The notes under the pieces are model-generated. The model was not told the DNA's origin and made no database searches. It worked only from the letters and a program-made list of their open reading frames with translations. From NCBI RefSeq assembly GCF_036898465.1, contig NZ_JARUMJ010000001.1, positions 1,674,001 to 1,738,000 on the forward strand: a stretch of 64,000 bases of DNA. Reading direction: 5' to 3'. Both the position numbers and the translations under genes were made by a program. Origin of the DNA: Streptomyces sp. B21-105. Lineage in GTDB: Bacteria > Actinomycetota > Actinomycetes > Streptomycetales > Streptomycetaceae. This document shows positions 1-7,935 of the stretch, piece after piece; position 1 is the first letter of the stretch, and each line of letters begins with the position of its first letter.

Positions 1-45
1 CGGGAGGAAAATCCGGGGGCGCTCCTGGCTGAGGTCTCCCAGCCG

Positions 46-1629
46 TCAGGCGCGCAGCAGGGTGACGGTGCGCCCGGAGGGCGTGGTCTGCTGCGAGAAG
101 GCGGTGCGCTCGTGGACCGTGGCTGCTTGCGGGCGGGTGTCGAAGACGACGAGGGTGCCCGTGGACAGCTCCATGCGGTCCAGGTAGTCGTCCAACTGTG
201 CCAGCCCCTCGGCGAGGGGGTCGGTGCGGCCCTGGCGCCACACCTTCAGCTCCAGCGCCTCGCGCTGCACCGCCCGCGAACCGTCGGCAGCGGTGTACGG
301 CTGGCGAATCAGCAGGTCCACGCGCCGCCGGCCGATCCCGTACTCCCGGTCGATGAAACCCGCCCCGTTCACGATCCGGTGCAGGTAGGCCATCATCACC
401 AGCTGTGCCGCGGCCTCCGGGTAGGTCGAGGCGGTGGCCAGGATCTCGCCGTTCTCCCGCCAGAACTCGGCGAAGGAGCACAGCAGCTTGTCCATGTCGA
501 TCCGGTCGTCCGGCAGCCGGAAGCTGCTCGGGGCGGCGACGACCTGGCCCTCCGTGTTGTTTCCCAGGACCCGGACAATGACCTCCTGGTAGATCGGATT
601 GGCCACCCGCACCGGCGCGTCCGGAGCGACCAGCCCCAGGTCGCGCACGTACGCCAGATCGTCGTCGTACGTGTCCGTCGGCAGGAGCAGCTCGCCCGCG
701 ATCACCGGCTGGATCACCCGCCGCACCCGGTCCTCGCCCAACCTGGCGGCCAGCGAGTCCAGATGCGTCGCACGCGCCAGGATCAGCCGCTCCTTCGCCT
801 CCTCCATGTGCTCGGCCGTGATCGGCGTGTCCGACGGCACCCCCATCTCCTCGACGACCTCCCGGGCCAGCGCGTTGACCAGCCACGGCTGTCCCTGGGT
901 AAAGCCGAAGGCACGCTCCAGCGCATCCACCGTGAAATCCTGGCCCGTCTGCGTGGTGTGCTGCCCGTACAGCTCGGCGACCTCGGCCGCGGTGAAGTCG
1001 CCCAACCGCAGCGACGCCACCTTGATGTTGAACGGACTCGACGTACCAAGGCGCCCCGGATCCCCGCCCGAGGCCGCCTTGTAGTCACGCACATCCCGCA
1101 GCCCGCACAGCACCACCGCATGCGGGAAGCCGCCACGGCTGACAGTGAAGCCATCGCGCAACTGGCGCAGCACACTGCGCAGGCCTTCCCCCCGCAGCGC
1201 GTCGATCTCGTCGAAGAACAGCACCAGCGGACGCGGACAGCTCCGCACCCACTCAGTCAGCCCCCGCGTGAGCCGGGACCCGGGCACCGCGTCGGGCCAG
1301 GAGGCGGGGGGCGCGAGCTCATCAGGAAGCCCAGCGGACTCCGCGGACCGCCGAATCGCCTCCAGCACCAGCAACTCGGCCTGGCCGTAGTCCTCCCCGG
1401 CCACCTCCGCGCTCTCGCACGAGAAGTGCAGCGCCGCGTACCGGCCCGAGGCCGTCAGTTCCCGGGCCATCGCCGCCAGCACCGTCGTCTTCCCGGTCTG
1501 CCGCGGCGCGTGCACCACGAAGTACTGGCCCTGCTCGATGTACCCGCGGGCCCTGGGCAGCCGCTCCTGGGCCGGCACCATGTAGTGACGCGTGGGGACG
1601 CACGGCCCGGCCGTATTGAAGTAGCGCAT
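46..1629 (-). CDS. ATPase fused to PD-(D/E)XK nuclease-like domain
   Basis: A 527-aa protein if started at the ATG at 1629; an upstream in-frame extension to 1746 looks unlike protein. The N-terminal half is an AAA/STAND-like P-loop ATPase with Walker A APRQTGKTT near residues 41-49 and Walker B LVLFFDEID near 135-143. The C-terminal part carries a charged core with GIGRRRVDLLI and then EALELKVW, the pattern of a PD-(D/E)XK nuclease fold (acidic residue, then ExK). Archaeal and bacterial ATPases of this build are widespread and unassigned; some sit in defence islands. No operon partner is visible: the downstream side is the window edge and the upstream side is decayed mobile DNA. Family assignment is fairly safe; the biological role is unknown. 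Confidence 0.8.
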   Translation of the reverse strand: MRYFNTAGPCVPTRHYMVPAQERLPRARGYIEQGQYFVVHAPRQTGKTTVLAAMARELTASGRYAALHFSCESAEVAGEDYGQAELLVLEAIRRSAESAGLPDELAPPASWPDAVPGSRLTRGLTEWVRSCPRPLVLFFDEIDALRGEGLRSVLRQLRDGFTVSRGGFPHAVVLCGLRDVRDYKAASGGDPGRLGTSSPFNIKVASLRLGDFTAAEVAELYGQHTTQTGQDFTVDALERAFGFTQGQPWLVNALAREVVEEMGVPSDTPITAEHMEEAKERLILARATHLDSLAARLGEDRVRRVIQPVIAGELLLPTDTYDDDLAYVRDLGLVAPDAPVRVANPIYQEVIVRVLGNNTEGQVVAAPSSFRLPDDRIDMDKLLCSFAEFWRENGEILATASTYPEAAAQLVMMAYLHRIVNGAGFIDREYGIGRRRVDLLIRQPYTAADGSRAVQREALELKVWRQGRTDPLAEGLAQLDDYLDRMELSTGTLVVFDTRPQAATVHERTAFSQQTTPSGRTVTLLRA

Positions 1630-1862
1630 ACCTCGCACGCTAGCCGACGGCACCGACAACCTGAGGCGACCGTGCACCCGACCACCGGCTACACCGCCCC
1701 GTACGGGCACGAGTGCCAGAGCAGCGGTGCCCCGGTACGGGATCACCCGGCGGGCAGACGCAGAAACGCGGCCGGCGCCCGCTGGGGTGCGGTGACCGCT
1801 GGAGCGCCTCCGGCGACCGCCAGGGCATGCAGGTCACTGCCGCACAGATCTTCGCTTGCCGA

Positions 1863-1955
1863 TCAGCTCATCCGGGGCACGTTGTCGTCCTCATCGTCCC
1901 AGTCGGTCTCATGCATCCTGCCCTTGCCGAAAATCTCATCCGGGCTGTTGAGCGA
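1863..1955 (-). pseudogene. possible C-terminal gene remnant
   Basis: The minus-strand frame ending at 1863 closes with a protein-like acidic tail (IFGKGRMHETDWDDEDDNVP). Upstream of about 1960 the same frame is only the antisense of the integrase relic and does not look like protein. I read it as the tail of an unidentified gene stranded in decayed DNA; it may be chance. Confidence 0.2.
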
Positions 1956-2029
1956 CCGGGGCACGCACTGCGGCCAGGGCCTTGTCGGACAGTTTGGCCG
2001 CGGGTCAGGGGCCAGTTCCCCGCAACCGC

Positions 2030-2222
2030 GTACGCCGGAAAGCGGCTGTACCTGCTTCGTCACGGCGGCAAGGAGTGGCTGGACGAAGATCGACACAGTC
2101 GCATCGCCGTGGAGAAGCGCATGGGCCGCGAGGTCGCCGGCGTGGATGGTCTCTACTCGCACGTTGCCCTGGCCATGGAGCAGGAGATTGCAGGTTCGCT
2201 GCAAACCGGAGACTGCAGGTTC
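2030..2222 (+). pseudogene. tyrosine recombinase (integrase) C-terminal relic
   Basis: Translation here gives YLLRHGGKEWLDEDRH, then RMGREVAGVDGLYSHVALAM, then EQEIAGSLQ. This matches the end of phage-type integrases of Streptomyces: an LRH box, then a GHxxxGVxGxYSHV-type segment carrying the catalytic Tyr, then a short helix. No intact catalytic domain or start lies upstream and the frame decays into repeats after 2200, so it is a dead fragment. It lies just upstream of a 3' fragment of uppP in the same direction, which suggests the leftover end of an integrated element. Confidence 0.55.
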
Positions 2223-2366
2223 GCTGCACACCAGGTGGCTGCGTTTCGTGGCCAGCGAAGGAGAGCACTGGAAGGTGCCGTCTCCCACTGCTCTCACATT
2301 CGATCTTGAAAGTGGTGGAAAACCGCAGGTCAAGTCGGGTGGAGCAAAGTCGTCATAAACTTGTGT

Positions 2367-2492
2367 ATGAAGTTCATCAGCACCAAGTCGTTCATGCCGT
2401 TCGTCTACTACCGGGTCGTCCTCGGCCTCGTCATCATCGCCCTGGTCGCGACGGGCGCGCTGAGCCCGCACGCGGCGGAGTCGGCGGGCTGA
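2367..2492 (+). pseudogene. uppP: 3' fragment of undecaprenyl-diphosphatase gene
   Basis: Forty-one codons from the ATG at 2367 to the stop at 2490-2492 read KFISTKSFMPFVYYRVVLG followed by a hydrophobic helix and a short HAAESAG tail. This is the C-terminal end of Streptomyces UppP (BacA), which dephosphorylates undecaprenyl pyrophosphate. Normal UppP is about 270-290 aa with several membrane helices, so more than 80 percent is missing and this piece cannot be functional alone. The preserved 3' end beside an integrase relic suggests an attachment-site duplication rather than random decay (inference). Confidence 0.7.
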
Positions 2493-2655
2493 CGCGGCCG
2501 CCCGGCCGGGCAGGAGAGACTCGGGACACCGGGCTGGAGTCAGGTGAACTCGCCGCAGTGGCGGCCCGGTTGATCGATCAACCGTGACCAAGCCCATATC
2601 GGTACGCGTAGCCGTCCGGTAGCGCAGTGTCAGTGCTTGCGCCTAGGCTTGGCGC

Positions 2656-2835
2656 ATGTCCCCCACTTCTGTCTTCCCTGGTTCCGTGCGGTCCGCTGCC
2701 GAGTTGAACGAGCAGATCCGGGCCCTGTGGATGCGCGCGGGCGGGTCGCTGTCGACCCAGGAGCGGGCGGAGTACGAGCTGTTGGTCGTGGAGTGGGCCG
2801 CGGCGATCCGCGGCGAGGTGGTCAAGGCGGCCTGA
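2656..2835 (+). CDS. small conserved hypothetical protein (59 aa)
   Basis: ATG at 2656, stop at 2833-2835. The product is a helical acidic 59-aa protein with SAAELNEQIRALW and ERAEYELLVVEWAAAIRGE, coding-like throughout with high G/C at third positions. Small proteins of this look are common in Streptomyces and carry no assigned function. No domain is recognised. A second very short ORF follows 50 bp downstream on the same strand and could be co-transcribed. Confidence 0.6.
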   Translation: MSPTSVFPGSVRSAAELNEQIRALWMRAGGSLSTQERAEYELLVVEWAAAIRGEVVKAA

Positions 2836-2885
2836 GCCCCCGGCCGCCCTCGAGTCATCCTGTCCGAGCGGAGAGAGCCGAATCC

Positions 2886-2975
2886 GTGAGACTGACCAGC
2901 GACGCGGGGTACAGCGAAGTGCTCCTCTCCGCATCCGCATCCGCAGAGGAGCTGACGCGGCTGGCGACCGCGTGA
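2886..2975 (+). CDS. possible 29-aa ORF or truncated gene
   Basis: GTG at 2886 is preceded by a purine-rich GGAGAGAG site about 9 nt upstream. The 29-codon product begins VRLTSDAGYSEVLLS and ends at TGA 2973-2975. It reads like the N-terminus of a longer actinobacterial protein cut short. It is too small to assign and could be spurious. Confidence 0.3.
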   Translation: MRLTSDAGYSEVLLSASASAEELTRLATA

Positions 2976-3043
2976 CGCGCGGTGGCGCAGGGCGGCGGAA
3001 TCCGCCCGCCCCTTCGCGCGGGGGCCCGGGAGGCGACGCGGAC

Positions 3044-3985
3044 TCAGATGCCGTCGCCGTTGAACGTCCACACGGCATGGCTGCCGGGGCCGACGATCAG
3101 GGTCGAGTGACCGATCCGCTCGATGTGCCGTTCCTGCACGGTCCGGTTGAGTGACATGTCGACCCGCTGCAGACCGGCTCGGTCACGCGGGACGGCGTCG
3201 AGGCGGATCGTCGTGCCGCCCCGCTCCGCGACGACCCCGCCGTCCGTCACGGTCCGCACGGCGAACCCCCCGGCCCGCAGCAGCGGCACGGTGTCGGCGA
3301 GGTCGCCCTCGGTGACCGCAAGGTGCACGGAGGTCACGTCACGCATCAGGTGGGTGCGGTAGTCGTCGGAGAGGTAGCGCTCCCTGCCGACGTCACCGGG
3401 AAAGCCGGCCGGCTCGGTGTTGCCGCGAGGATCGGCGAAGTACTCCGGCCGGTACTCCATCCCCCAGGCTGCGAAGGCGTCGTACGCGGTGGTGGTGAGG
3501 ACGGCGTCGAACCACGGCACGGGCACTCCGTCTCCGAAGTCCCGGGTCTGGAGGAATCCGACGGGGTCGGGCACCCCCTCGCTCTTCAGTCGCTCGGTGA
3601 CCGTCGCCAGGTCACCCGCCCGTTCGGTCGACAGGCCGAGTCCGGCTGAGCCGAGGGTGCCGTCCTGGCCGGCGATGTCACCGACTCCGAACAGCTCCAG
3701 GTAGGTCTCGCGACCCGTCAGATAACGGCCGGTCCAGGTCTGCCCGTCGGCACCGGTCGTGGTGCGGACCTGGAAGTTGGCGAAGTCCCGCAGATAGCCG
3801 GAGTGTTCGATGGCGTCGGCGGTCTCCCGGTCGAGGACCCCGTAGGAGTGGTTGTAGAACAACAACTGCCGGTCGTACGAGGGTCTGCTTCCCTCGGCCT
3901 GTGCCGTCGCCGCGCCACCCCCGATCGCACCGGCGAGGGCCACAGCGAGCACGACGAGCATCCGTAAGCTCCGAGGCATCAGCAT
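3044..3985 (-). CDS. DUF5829 family secreted protein
   Basis: Started at ATG 3985 (a second ATG lies at 3979), giving about 313 aa. The N-terminus is a classical signal peptide: basic MPRSLR, a hydrophobic core rich in Val/Ala/Leu, then an ATAQA-type cleavage site. The mature part starts near SYDRQLLFYNHSYGVLDRET, which I recognise as DUF5829, a secreted Streptomyces family of unknown function. The central Thr/Gly/Tyr-rich segment (TWTGRYLTGRETYLELFG) and glyoxalase-like spacing suggest a VOC-like fold, but this is only an impression. The gene is monocistronic and divergent from the secreted protein gene at 4266. Confidence 0.75.
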   Translation of the reverse strand: MLMPRSLRMLVVLAVALAGAIGGGAATAQAEGSRPSYDRQLLFYNHSYGVLDRETADAIEHSGYLRDFANFQVRTTTGADGQTWTGRYLTGRETYLELFGVGDIAGQDGTLGSAGLGLSTERAGDLATVTERLKSEGVPDPVGFLQTRDFGDGVPVPWFDAVLTTTAYDAFAAWGMEYRPEYFADPRGNTEPAGFPGDVGRERYLSDDYRTHLMRDVTSVHLAVTEGDLADTVPLLRAGGFAVRTVTDGGVVAERGGTTIRLDAVPRDRAGLQRVDMSLNRTVQERHIERIGHSTLIVGPGSHAVWTFNGDGI

Positions 3986-4265
3986 GCGAGCGATCGTAGG
4001 ACGGCAAGGACACGGCTGCGGTTTCTTTTCCGAACGAACCGCGAAACGCCTGACACATGACGTCCCCCACAAGGCGCCGCCCGCCATCACTCCGCGATGG
4101 TGTGTGCCCGGTCAACCTCCGGGCTCACCCGTACCGTTGCCGTACGACCTCAGCTCCATGGGTGCCCCCTTCTTCGGGGTGACGTGCTCCCCCGGCCCCG
4201 ACCGGAGGATGGAAGCCGACGGGGAGGACATCCGCCGCCCGCACCGCGCCTTCGACTGGAGCCCC

Positions 4266-4928
4266 ATGTTTCCCGTGAGTTCCCTGCTGCGCACCCACAA
4301 GACACTTGCCGTGGCCGTGGTCGCCGCCATGGCGGCCTCCGCTGCCGCGGTCCCCGGCGTCACAACGGCGTCCCACGATCCGCAAGAGCGGCCTGCGCCG
4401 ACAAGCACCGGCGCGAGCGTCACCGGGACCGCCGCGTTCCGTCTGCCGTACTTAACGGACGCCGACATCCGCTCGCTGACCTTCGACGCGCACGCCGCCC
4501 CCTTCAGCAAACCGATCCCCGGTGTCCCCGGCGGACTGCCGACCGACGCATACGGCACGGTGAAGGTCTCCCACTACTCCGCGGAACGGGACATCACCTA
4601 CACCGCCGAAGGCACGGTCGACTGTCTGGCCACCGCGCCGGGCAGCGCCACCCTGACCGCGGTCATCACCAAGGTGAGCCCCGGAGGTCCGGACTGGGTG
4701 AAGAAGCGGCTGGGGTTCAGCGTCCACGACGGCGGCGCGGACAAGCCCGCGGACGCCTCGCGGGACCGGGTGGGATTCTCCTGGGACAGCGGGGTGAACT
4801 GGACGATCACCGCCGGCGAGCACCTGGATTCGGTGAACTCGTGCATGGCGCCCGCCGCCTTCGCCCCCGTCACGAAGGGCGGATACCGAGTCAGGCACGC
4901 CGACATGCCACTCTGGCCGACGAACTGA
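4266..4928 (+). CDS. secreted hypothetical protein
   Basis: The ATG at 4266 is chosen because it gives a clean signal peptide (SLLRTHK, an Ala/Val core, then AVPGVTTA), with GGAG 7-10 nt upstream; an ATG at 4210 would add a hydrophilic leader. The product is 220 aa. The mature protein is Ser/Thr/Asp-rich with two cysteines (VDCLA and NSCMA) that may form a disulfide, consistent with export. No catalytic motif or known domain is seen. The stop falls directly at a 54-bp relic of a DUF4291 gene on the other strand. Confidence 0.6.
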   Translation: MFPVSSLLRTHKTLAVAVVAAMAASAAAVPGVTTASHDPQERPAPTSTGASVTGTAAFRLPYLTDADIRSLTFDAHAAPFSKPIPGVPGGLPTDAYGTVKVSHYSAERDITYTAEGTVDCLATAPGSATLTAVITKVSPGGPDWVKKRLGFSVHDGGADKPADASRDRVGFSWDSGVNWTITAGEHLDSVNSCMAPAAFAPVTKGGYRVRHADMPLWPTN

Positions 4929-4980
4929 CCCCACCCGCAGCGGTACACCATCCAAAGGAAGCTGGGCTTGATCCACGTCA
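4927..4980 (-). pseudogene. 54-bp relic copy of DUF4291 gene
   Basis: Positions 4927-4980 match 6964-7017 at 52 of 54 bases. On the minus strand both encode TWIKPSFLWM-YRCGWG, the signature block of DUF4291. The copy has no coding flanks and overlaps the last codons of the secreted protein gene at 4266-4928. It is a stranded fragment of a second DUF4291 gene or a short duplication. Confidence 0.75.
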
Positions 4981-4988
4981 GGCCTCGC

Positions 4989-5663
4989 TCACAAGCGTTT
5001 CTGCCATTTGCGCCAAAACAGGTGATGCGTCACTCCGCTCGGGCTGGGCACGACTTCCCTGTGGAACCGGTCCAGCAGTTGTTCGGGCGAGTCCCAGAGA
5101 CGGAGCCCAGACCCGAGCTTCACCGGTGCGACGGCCACATGCATGGTGTCGACGAGGCCGGCGTCGAGGAACTCCCGAATCGTGGTCACGCCGCCGCCGA
5201 GCCGGACGTCCTTGCCCTGCGCGGCCTCCCGTGCCTCAGCGAGAACGGTGACGGGGTCGCCGTCCACGAAATGGAACGTGGTGTCGGAGAGCGTGAACGA
5301 CGGACGCCTGTGGTGGGTCAGGACGAACACCGGCGTGTGGAAGGGCGGCTCGTCACCCCACCAGCCGCGCCACTCATGGTCCTGCCATGGGCCGCGCTGG
5401 GGTCCGAACTTGTTGCGGCCCATGATCTCGGCGCCGATGTTGTGGCTGAAGTCCCGGGCGAAGTAGTCGTCGAGGCCCCGGCTCCCCCCGGGCTCGGTGC
5501 GGTTGGGCCAGCTCGCCGTGGCGCCGGCCCAGGCGAAGAGCCTTCCCGGATCGATGTTGTGGCCGAAGGGCCGCTCCAGGCTCTGGTCCTCGCCGGCGGC
5601 GACGCCGTCGCTCGAGATGGTGAAGTTCTGCACTCGCAGCAGCTGATCCATGTGCTTCCTCAT
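4989..5663 (-). CDS. dihydrofolate reductase family protein (RibD C-terminal domain)
   Basis: A 224-aa single-domain protein started at ATG 5663, which has an AGGAGACAG site upstream. It shows the layout of the actinobacterial DHFR/RibD-C family: QNFTISSDGVAAG at the N-terminus, GAEIMGRNKF, PVFVLTHHRRP, the nucleotide-binding LGGGVTTIREFL, and a C-terminal half with LGSGLRLWDS. Such proteins are NAD(P)H-dependent reductases of unknown substrate; the true folate enzyme is usually elsewhere. Length is normal and the gene stands alone. Confidence 0.85.
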   Translation of the reverse strand: MRKHMDQLLRVQNFTISSDGVAAGEDQSLERPFGHNIDPGRLFAWAGATASWPNRTEPGGSRGLDDYFARDFSHNIGAEIMGRNKFGPQRGPWQDHEWRGWWGDEPPFHTPVFVLTHHRRPSFTLSDTTFHFVDGDPVTVLAEAREAAQGKDVRLGGGVTTIREFLDAGLVDTMHVAVAPVKLGSGLRLWDSPEQLLDRFHREVVPSPSGVTHHLFWRKWQKRL

Positions 5664-5886
5664 CAGGTCCTGTCTCCTCCTCGTATGGCGATGCGCCCTA
5701 CGTCAGGACGTCGAACGAGCCGCGGCCGAATCGACAGCGGCGCCTGAGTTCTTCCACAGCGTTTCCCCCGCGACCGCTCACCTGCGCGGGGCGGCGCATC
5801 AGACGGTGAAGGGCGGGGGCGACCATCTGGGCACTGCAGGCCGGTACAGCCGTGGAGGCCGTCTCACGTGACTGGTCCGAACGGTG

Positions 5887-6171
5887 TCAGGCGGAAGCCA
5901 CCACCTCGCCGGCCATGACCTGGGGAGGGTGCGGGAGCATCGACGCCAGGTTGTCCCGGACGAAGTCCGCTGCCCTCGAGATCGATTCGTCGGCACCGGC
6001 CTGGTCCTGGAAGACGCTGGTAGAGACCATCACTCCGTCTCCGGCATCGATCCAGTAGTAGGCCACGAAGCCGGAGACCTGGCGCATGAGCGGCACGAAC
6101 CCCTCGTTCACGAGACGTGCGGCCTCGGCCGCATCGGTCACTCCTTCGTACCGCCGGACTGCTGCGAACAT
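5887..6171 (-). CDS. small ABM-like dimeric barrel protein
   Basis: A 94-aa protein started at ATG 6171. It opens with MFAAVRRYEGV and ends with an amphipathic segment PPQVMAGEVVASA. The core pattern (beta-strand, DAAEAARLVNEGFVPLM helix, GFVAYYWIDAGDGVMVSTSV strands, then an ADESISRAADFV helix) matches small ferredoxin-like dimeric barrel proteins of the antibiotic-biosynthesis monooxygenase type. It lacks an obvious catalytic residue, so it may be an enzyme or a stress/binding protein. The gene is monocistronic. Confidence 0.65.
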   Translation of the reverse strand: MFAAVRRYEGVTDAAEAARLVNEGFVPLMRQVSGFVAYYWIDAGDGVMVSTSVFQDQAGADESISRAADFVRDNLASMLPHPPQVMAGEVVASA

Positions 6172-6559
6172 CACCAAGCTCCTCACGGCGTTCTGGGCCC
6201 GCCCTCTGCTGAGGCGTGGTACCCCAGCGGCGGCTGCCCGGCTCACTGGGTGCCCGGCAACCACCTGAAGGATCGCCCCGGGTGATCCGAACGGCGGTCG
6301 CCGGACCGGACACGCGGCCCTGCGCACGTCTGTCGTAAGAGGACGTCGAGGTGGAGCGGGGGCGGCCTCAGGCCGGTGGCTCCCGCAGCACGAACCGTCA
6401 GCCCAGGCCGCCTCGGCACCGGTCACCTGGCACCAGCCGTTCGCGGAAGGCCAGGAGTACTCGCCCATCCGCTGCTCATGCACGCGACACCCGCCCTCTG
6501 GACGAGTAGCGGGGCACCGGTCACGAAGAGGCCCGTCAGGACGGAGCGCGCCCGCGGAC
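6172..6559. other. 388-bp gap, no gene seen
   Basis: Both strands were read through this gap between two minus-strand genes. Frames here are Pro/Arg-rich shadows with no start/RBS pair or recognisable family. It presumably holds the promoter of the small barrel-protein gene. I see no strong hairpin. Confidence 0.5.
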
Positions 6560-7216
6560 CTATCGCCGCAGATGGGTCAGCGCATCCTCCGGCGCTGGGT
6601 ACGGCCGCTCGTCCGGCAGCAGCGCGGCCGCCGCGTCCAGGTCACCGGCCCGCACATGGCCGTGGATCTCCCGGGCCAGCGGCGTCACATCCCGGATGCC
6701 GACGATCCACTCGTCCGCGTACCGCGCGGTCGCCTCACCCGCGAGGCCCAACTGCAGGGACCGGTGCGGCAAGGGCTGCAGTCGCAGATCGCGCTCCGGA
6801 TCCCACTGGACCCGCGCCGGCGACCGCTTCAACCGCCGCTTCCAGTCCGCCTGGTCGGCGTACAGCTCGGGCACGTAGTGCGAAAGGCACGCATGACGCA
6901 ACGCCCACTCGAAGCCGTCCCGTTCGATCTCCACGGCCAGGACGGTCTCCTGCCCCTCCTTCAGACCCCACCCGCAGCGGTACATCATCCACAGGAAGCT
7001 GGGCTTGATCCACGTCATGCGCTCGCGGCTCCAGGCCGCCGGGAAGCGGCCGTCGCGCGCCGCCGCGACGCCGATGCCCGGGCGGTAGGCCTGGTAGACG
7101 GTGACGGTCGCCTCGGTATGGAGGGCGCGGATACGGAACTTCGGTTCCTGCTGGGCGGGCCGGTCATCGGAGTGGTTCCGGTCGTGCACGTTCTTCGGTC
7201 TGTTCTCTTCGTTCAC
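6560..7216 (-). CDS. DUF4291 family protein
   Basis: The family is shown by KFRIRALHTEATVTVYQAY, MTWIKPSFLWMMYRCGWG and a C-terminal block with IVGIRDVTPLAREIH. DUF4291 is widespread in bacteria and fungi and has no established function. The start is uncertain: GTG 7216 gives 218 aa and GTG 7189 gives 209 aa, and neither has a strong Shine-Dalgarno. It is divergent from the SnoaL-like gene at 7328. The signature block is duplicated as a stranded 54-bp relic at 4927-4980. Confidence 0.8.
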   Translation of the reverse strand: MNEENRPKNVHDRNHSDDRPAQQEPKFRIRALHTEATVTVYQAYRPGIGVAAARDGRFPAAWSRERMTWIKPSFLWMMYRCGWGLKEGQETVLAVEIERDGFEWALRHACLSHYVPELYADQADWKRRLKRSPARVQWDPERDLRLQPLPHRSLQLGLAGEATARYADEWIVGIRDVTPLAREIHGHVRAGDLDAAAALLPDERPYPAPEDALTHLRR

Positions 7217-7327
7217 GGGAGCAGACTGACCGCCCGCTCGTCCGCCGGGCCACCGAAATACGCCATGCCCGCACCGATCCCGGCACAGACCTTGGCTGAG
7301 CAGCCTGCATGCCCAACACTCGGGCCC

Positions 7328-7795
7328 ATGACGCAGCGTGTGGAGCTCGCCGCCGTGATGGACCGGCTGGCCGTCGACGGATTGCTCACCGACTACGCGG
7401 TGGCGGTCGACGACGGGGACTGGACGGCCTACCGCGACCTGTTCACCCCGGACGGTCGGGCGGACTACCGCTCGGCCGGGGGCATCGAGGGGGATGCCGG
7501 GAGCGTCGCCTCCTGGCTCTCGGAGAATCTGCGGGTGTTCGCGATGCGGCAGCACCTCATCGTCAACCGCCGGGTGCGCTTCGGGATCCTGGAGCAGGAC
7601 GCGGGCGACACGGCCCGGGTGCAGGCCGACTACGTCAACCCGATGCGGTTCGCCGCCCAGGAGAACGGGTCGCCGCCCGGGGAGCCGGACTTCGTGTGCG
7701 GGGGCCGGTACTCCTTCGGTCTGCTGCGCACGCACGACGGCTGGCGGGTGCGGGAGGTGGCCGTACAGGAGAAGTGGCGCCGCACGTCCGGTTGA
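7328..7795 (+). CDS. SnoaL-like/NTF2-fold protein
   Basis: A 155-aa protein started at ATG 7328. The opening AVMDRLAVDGLLTDYAVAVD followed by GDWTAYRDLFTPDGRADYR is the usual helix pair of the SnoaL_4/NTF2 superfamily; the centre RQHLIVNRRVRFG and the final GWRVREVAVQEKWRR strands complete a cone-shaped barrel. Members act as small cyclases, hydratases or dehydratases, or are non-catalytic. The substrate cannot be read from sequence. Divergent from the DUF4291 gene with about 110 bp between them. Confidence 0.75.
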   Translation: MTQRVELAAVMDRLAVDGLLTDYAVAVDDGDWTAYRDLFTPDGRADYRSAGGIEGDAGSVASWLSENLRVFAMRQHLIVNRRVRFGILEQDAGDTARVQADYVNPMRFAAQENGSPPGEPDFVCGGRYSFGLLRTHDGWRVREVAVQEKWRRTSG

Positions 7796-7935
7796 GCCGC
7801 GTCGAGACGAGACGAGGCGTCCCGACGGCCTGGGGCGGATGCGCTGTGTCGGGTTCGGCCCGGTCCGGGACACGCCCTGTCCGAGATCGTTCGCGGAGCG
7901 CACACTGAAGCTCAGTGCGGGTAGGGAGGTGTCGT

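Noticed and set aside
112..2358. 748-codon plus-strand frame
   Set aside because: Antisense of the ATPase gene followed by decayed DNA; His/Arg/Gln-rich and not protein-like.
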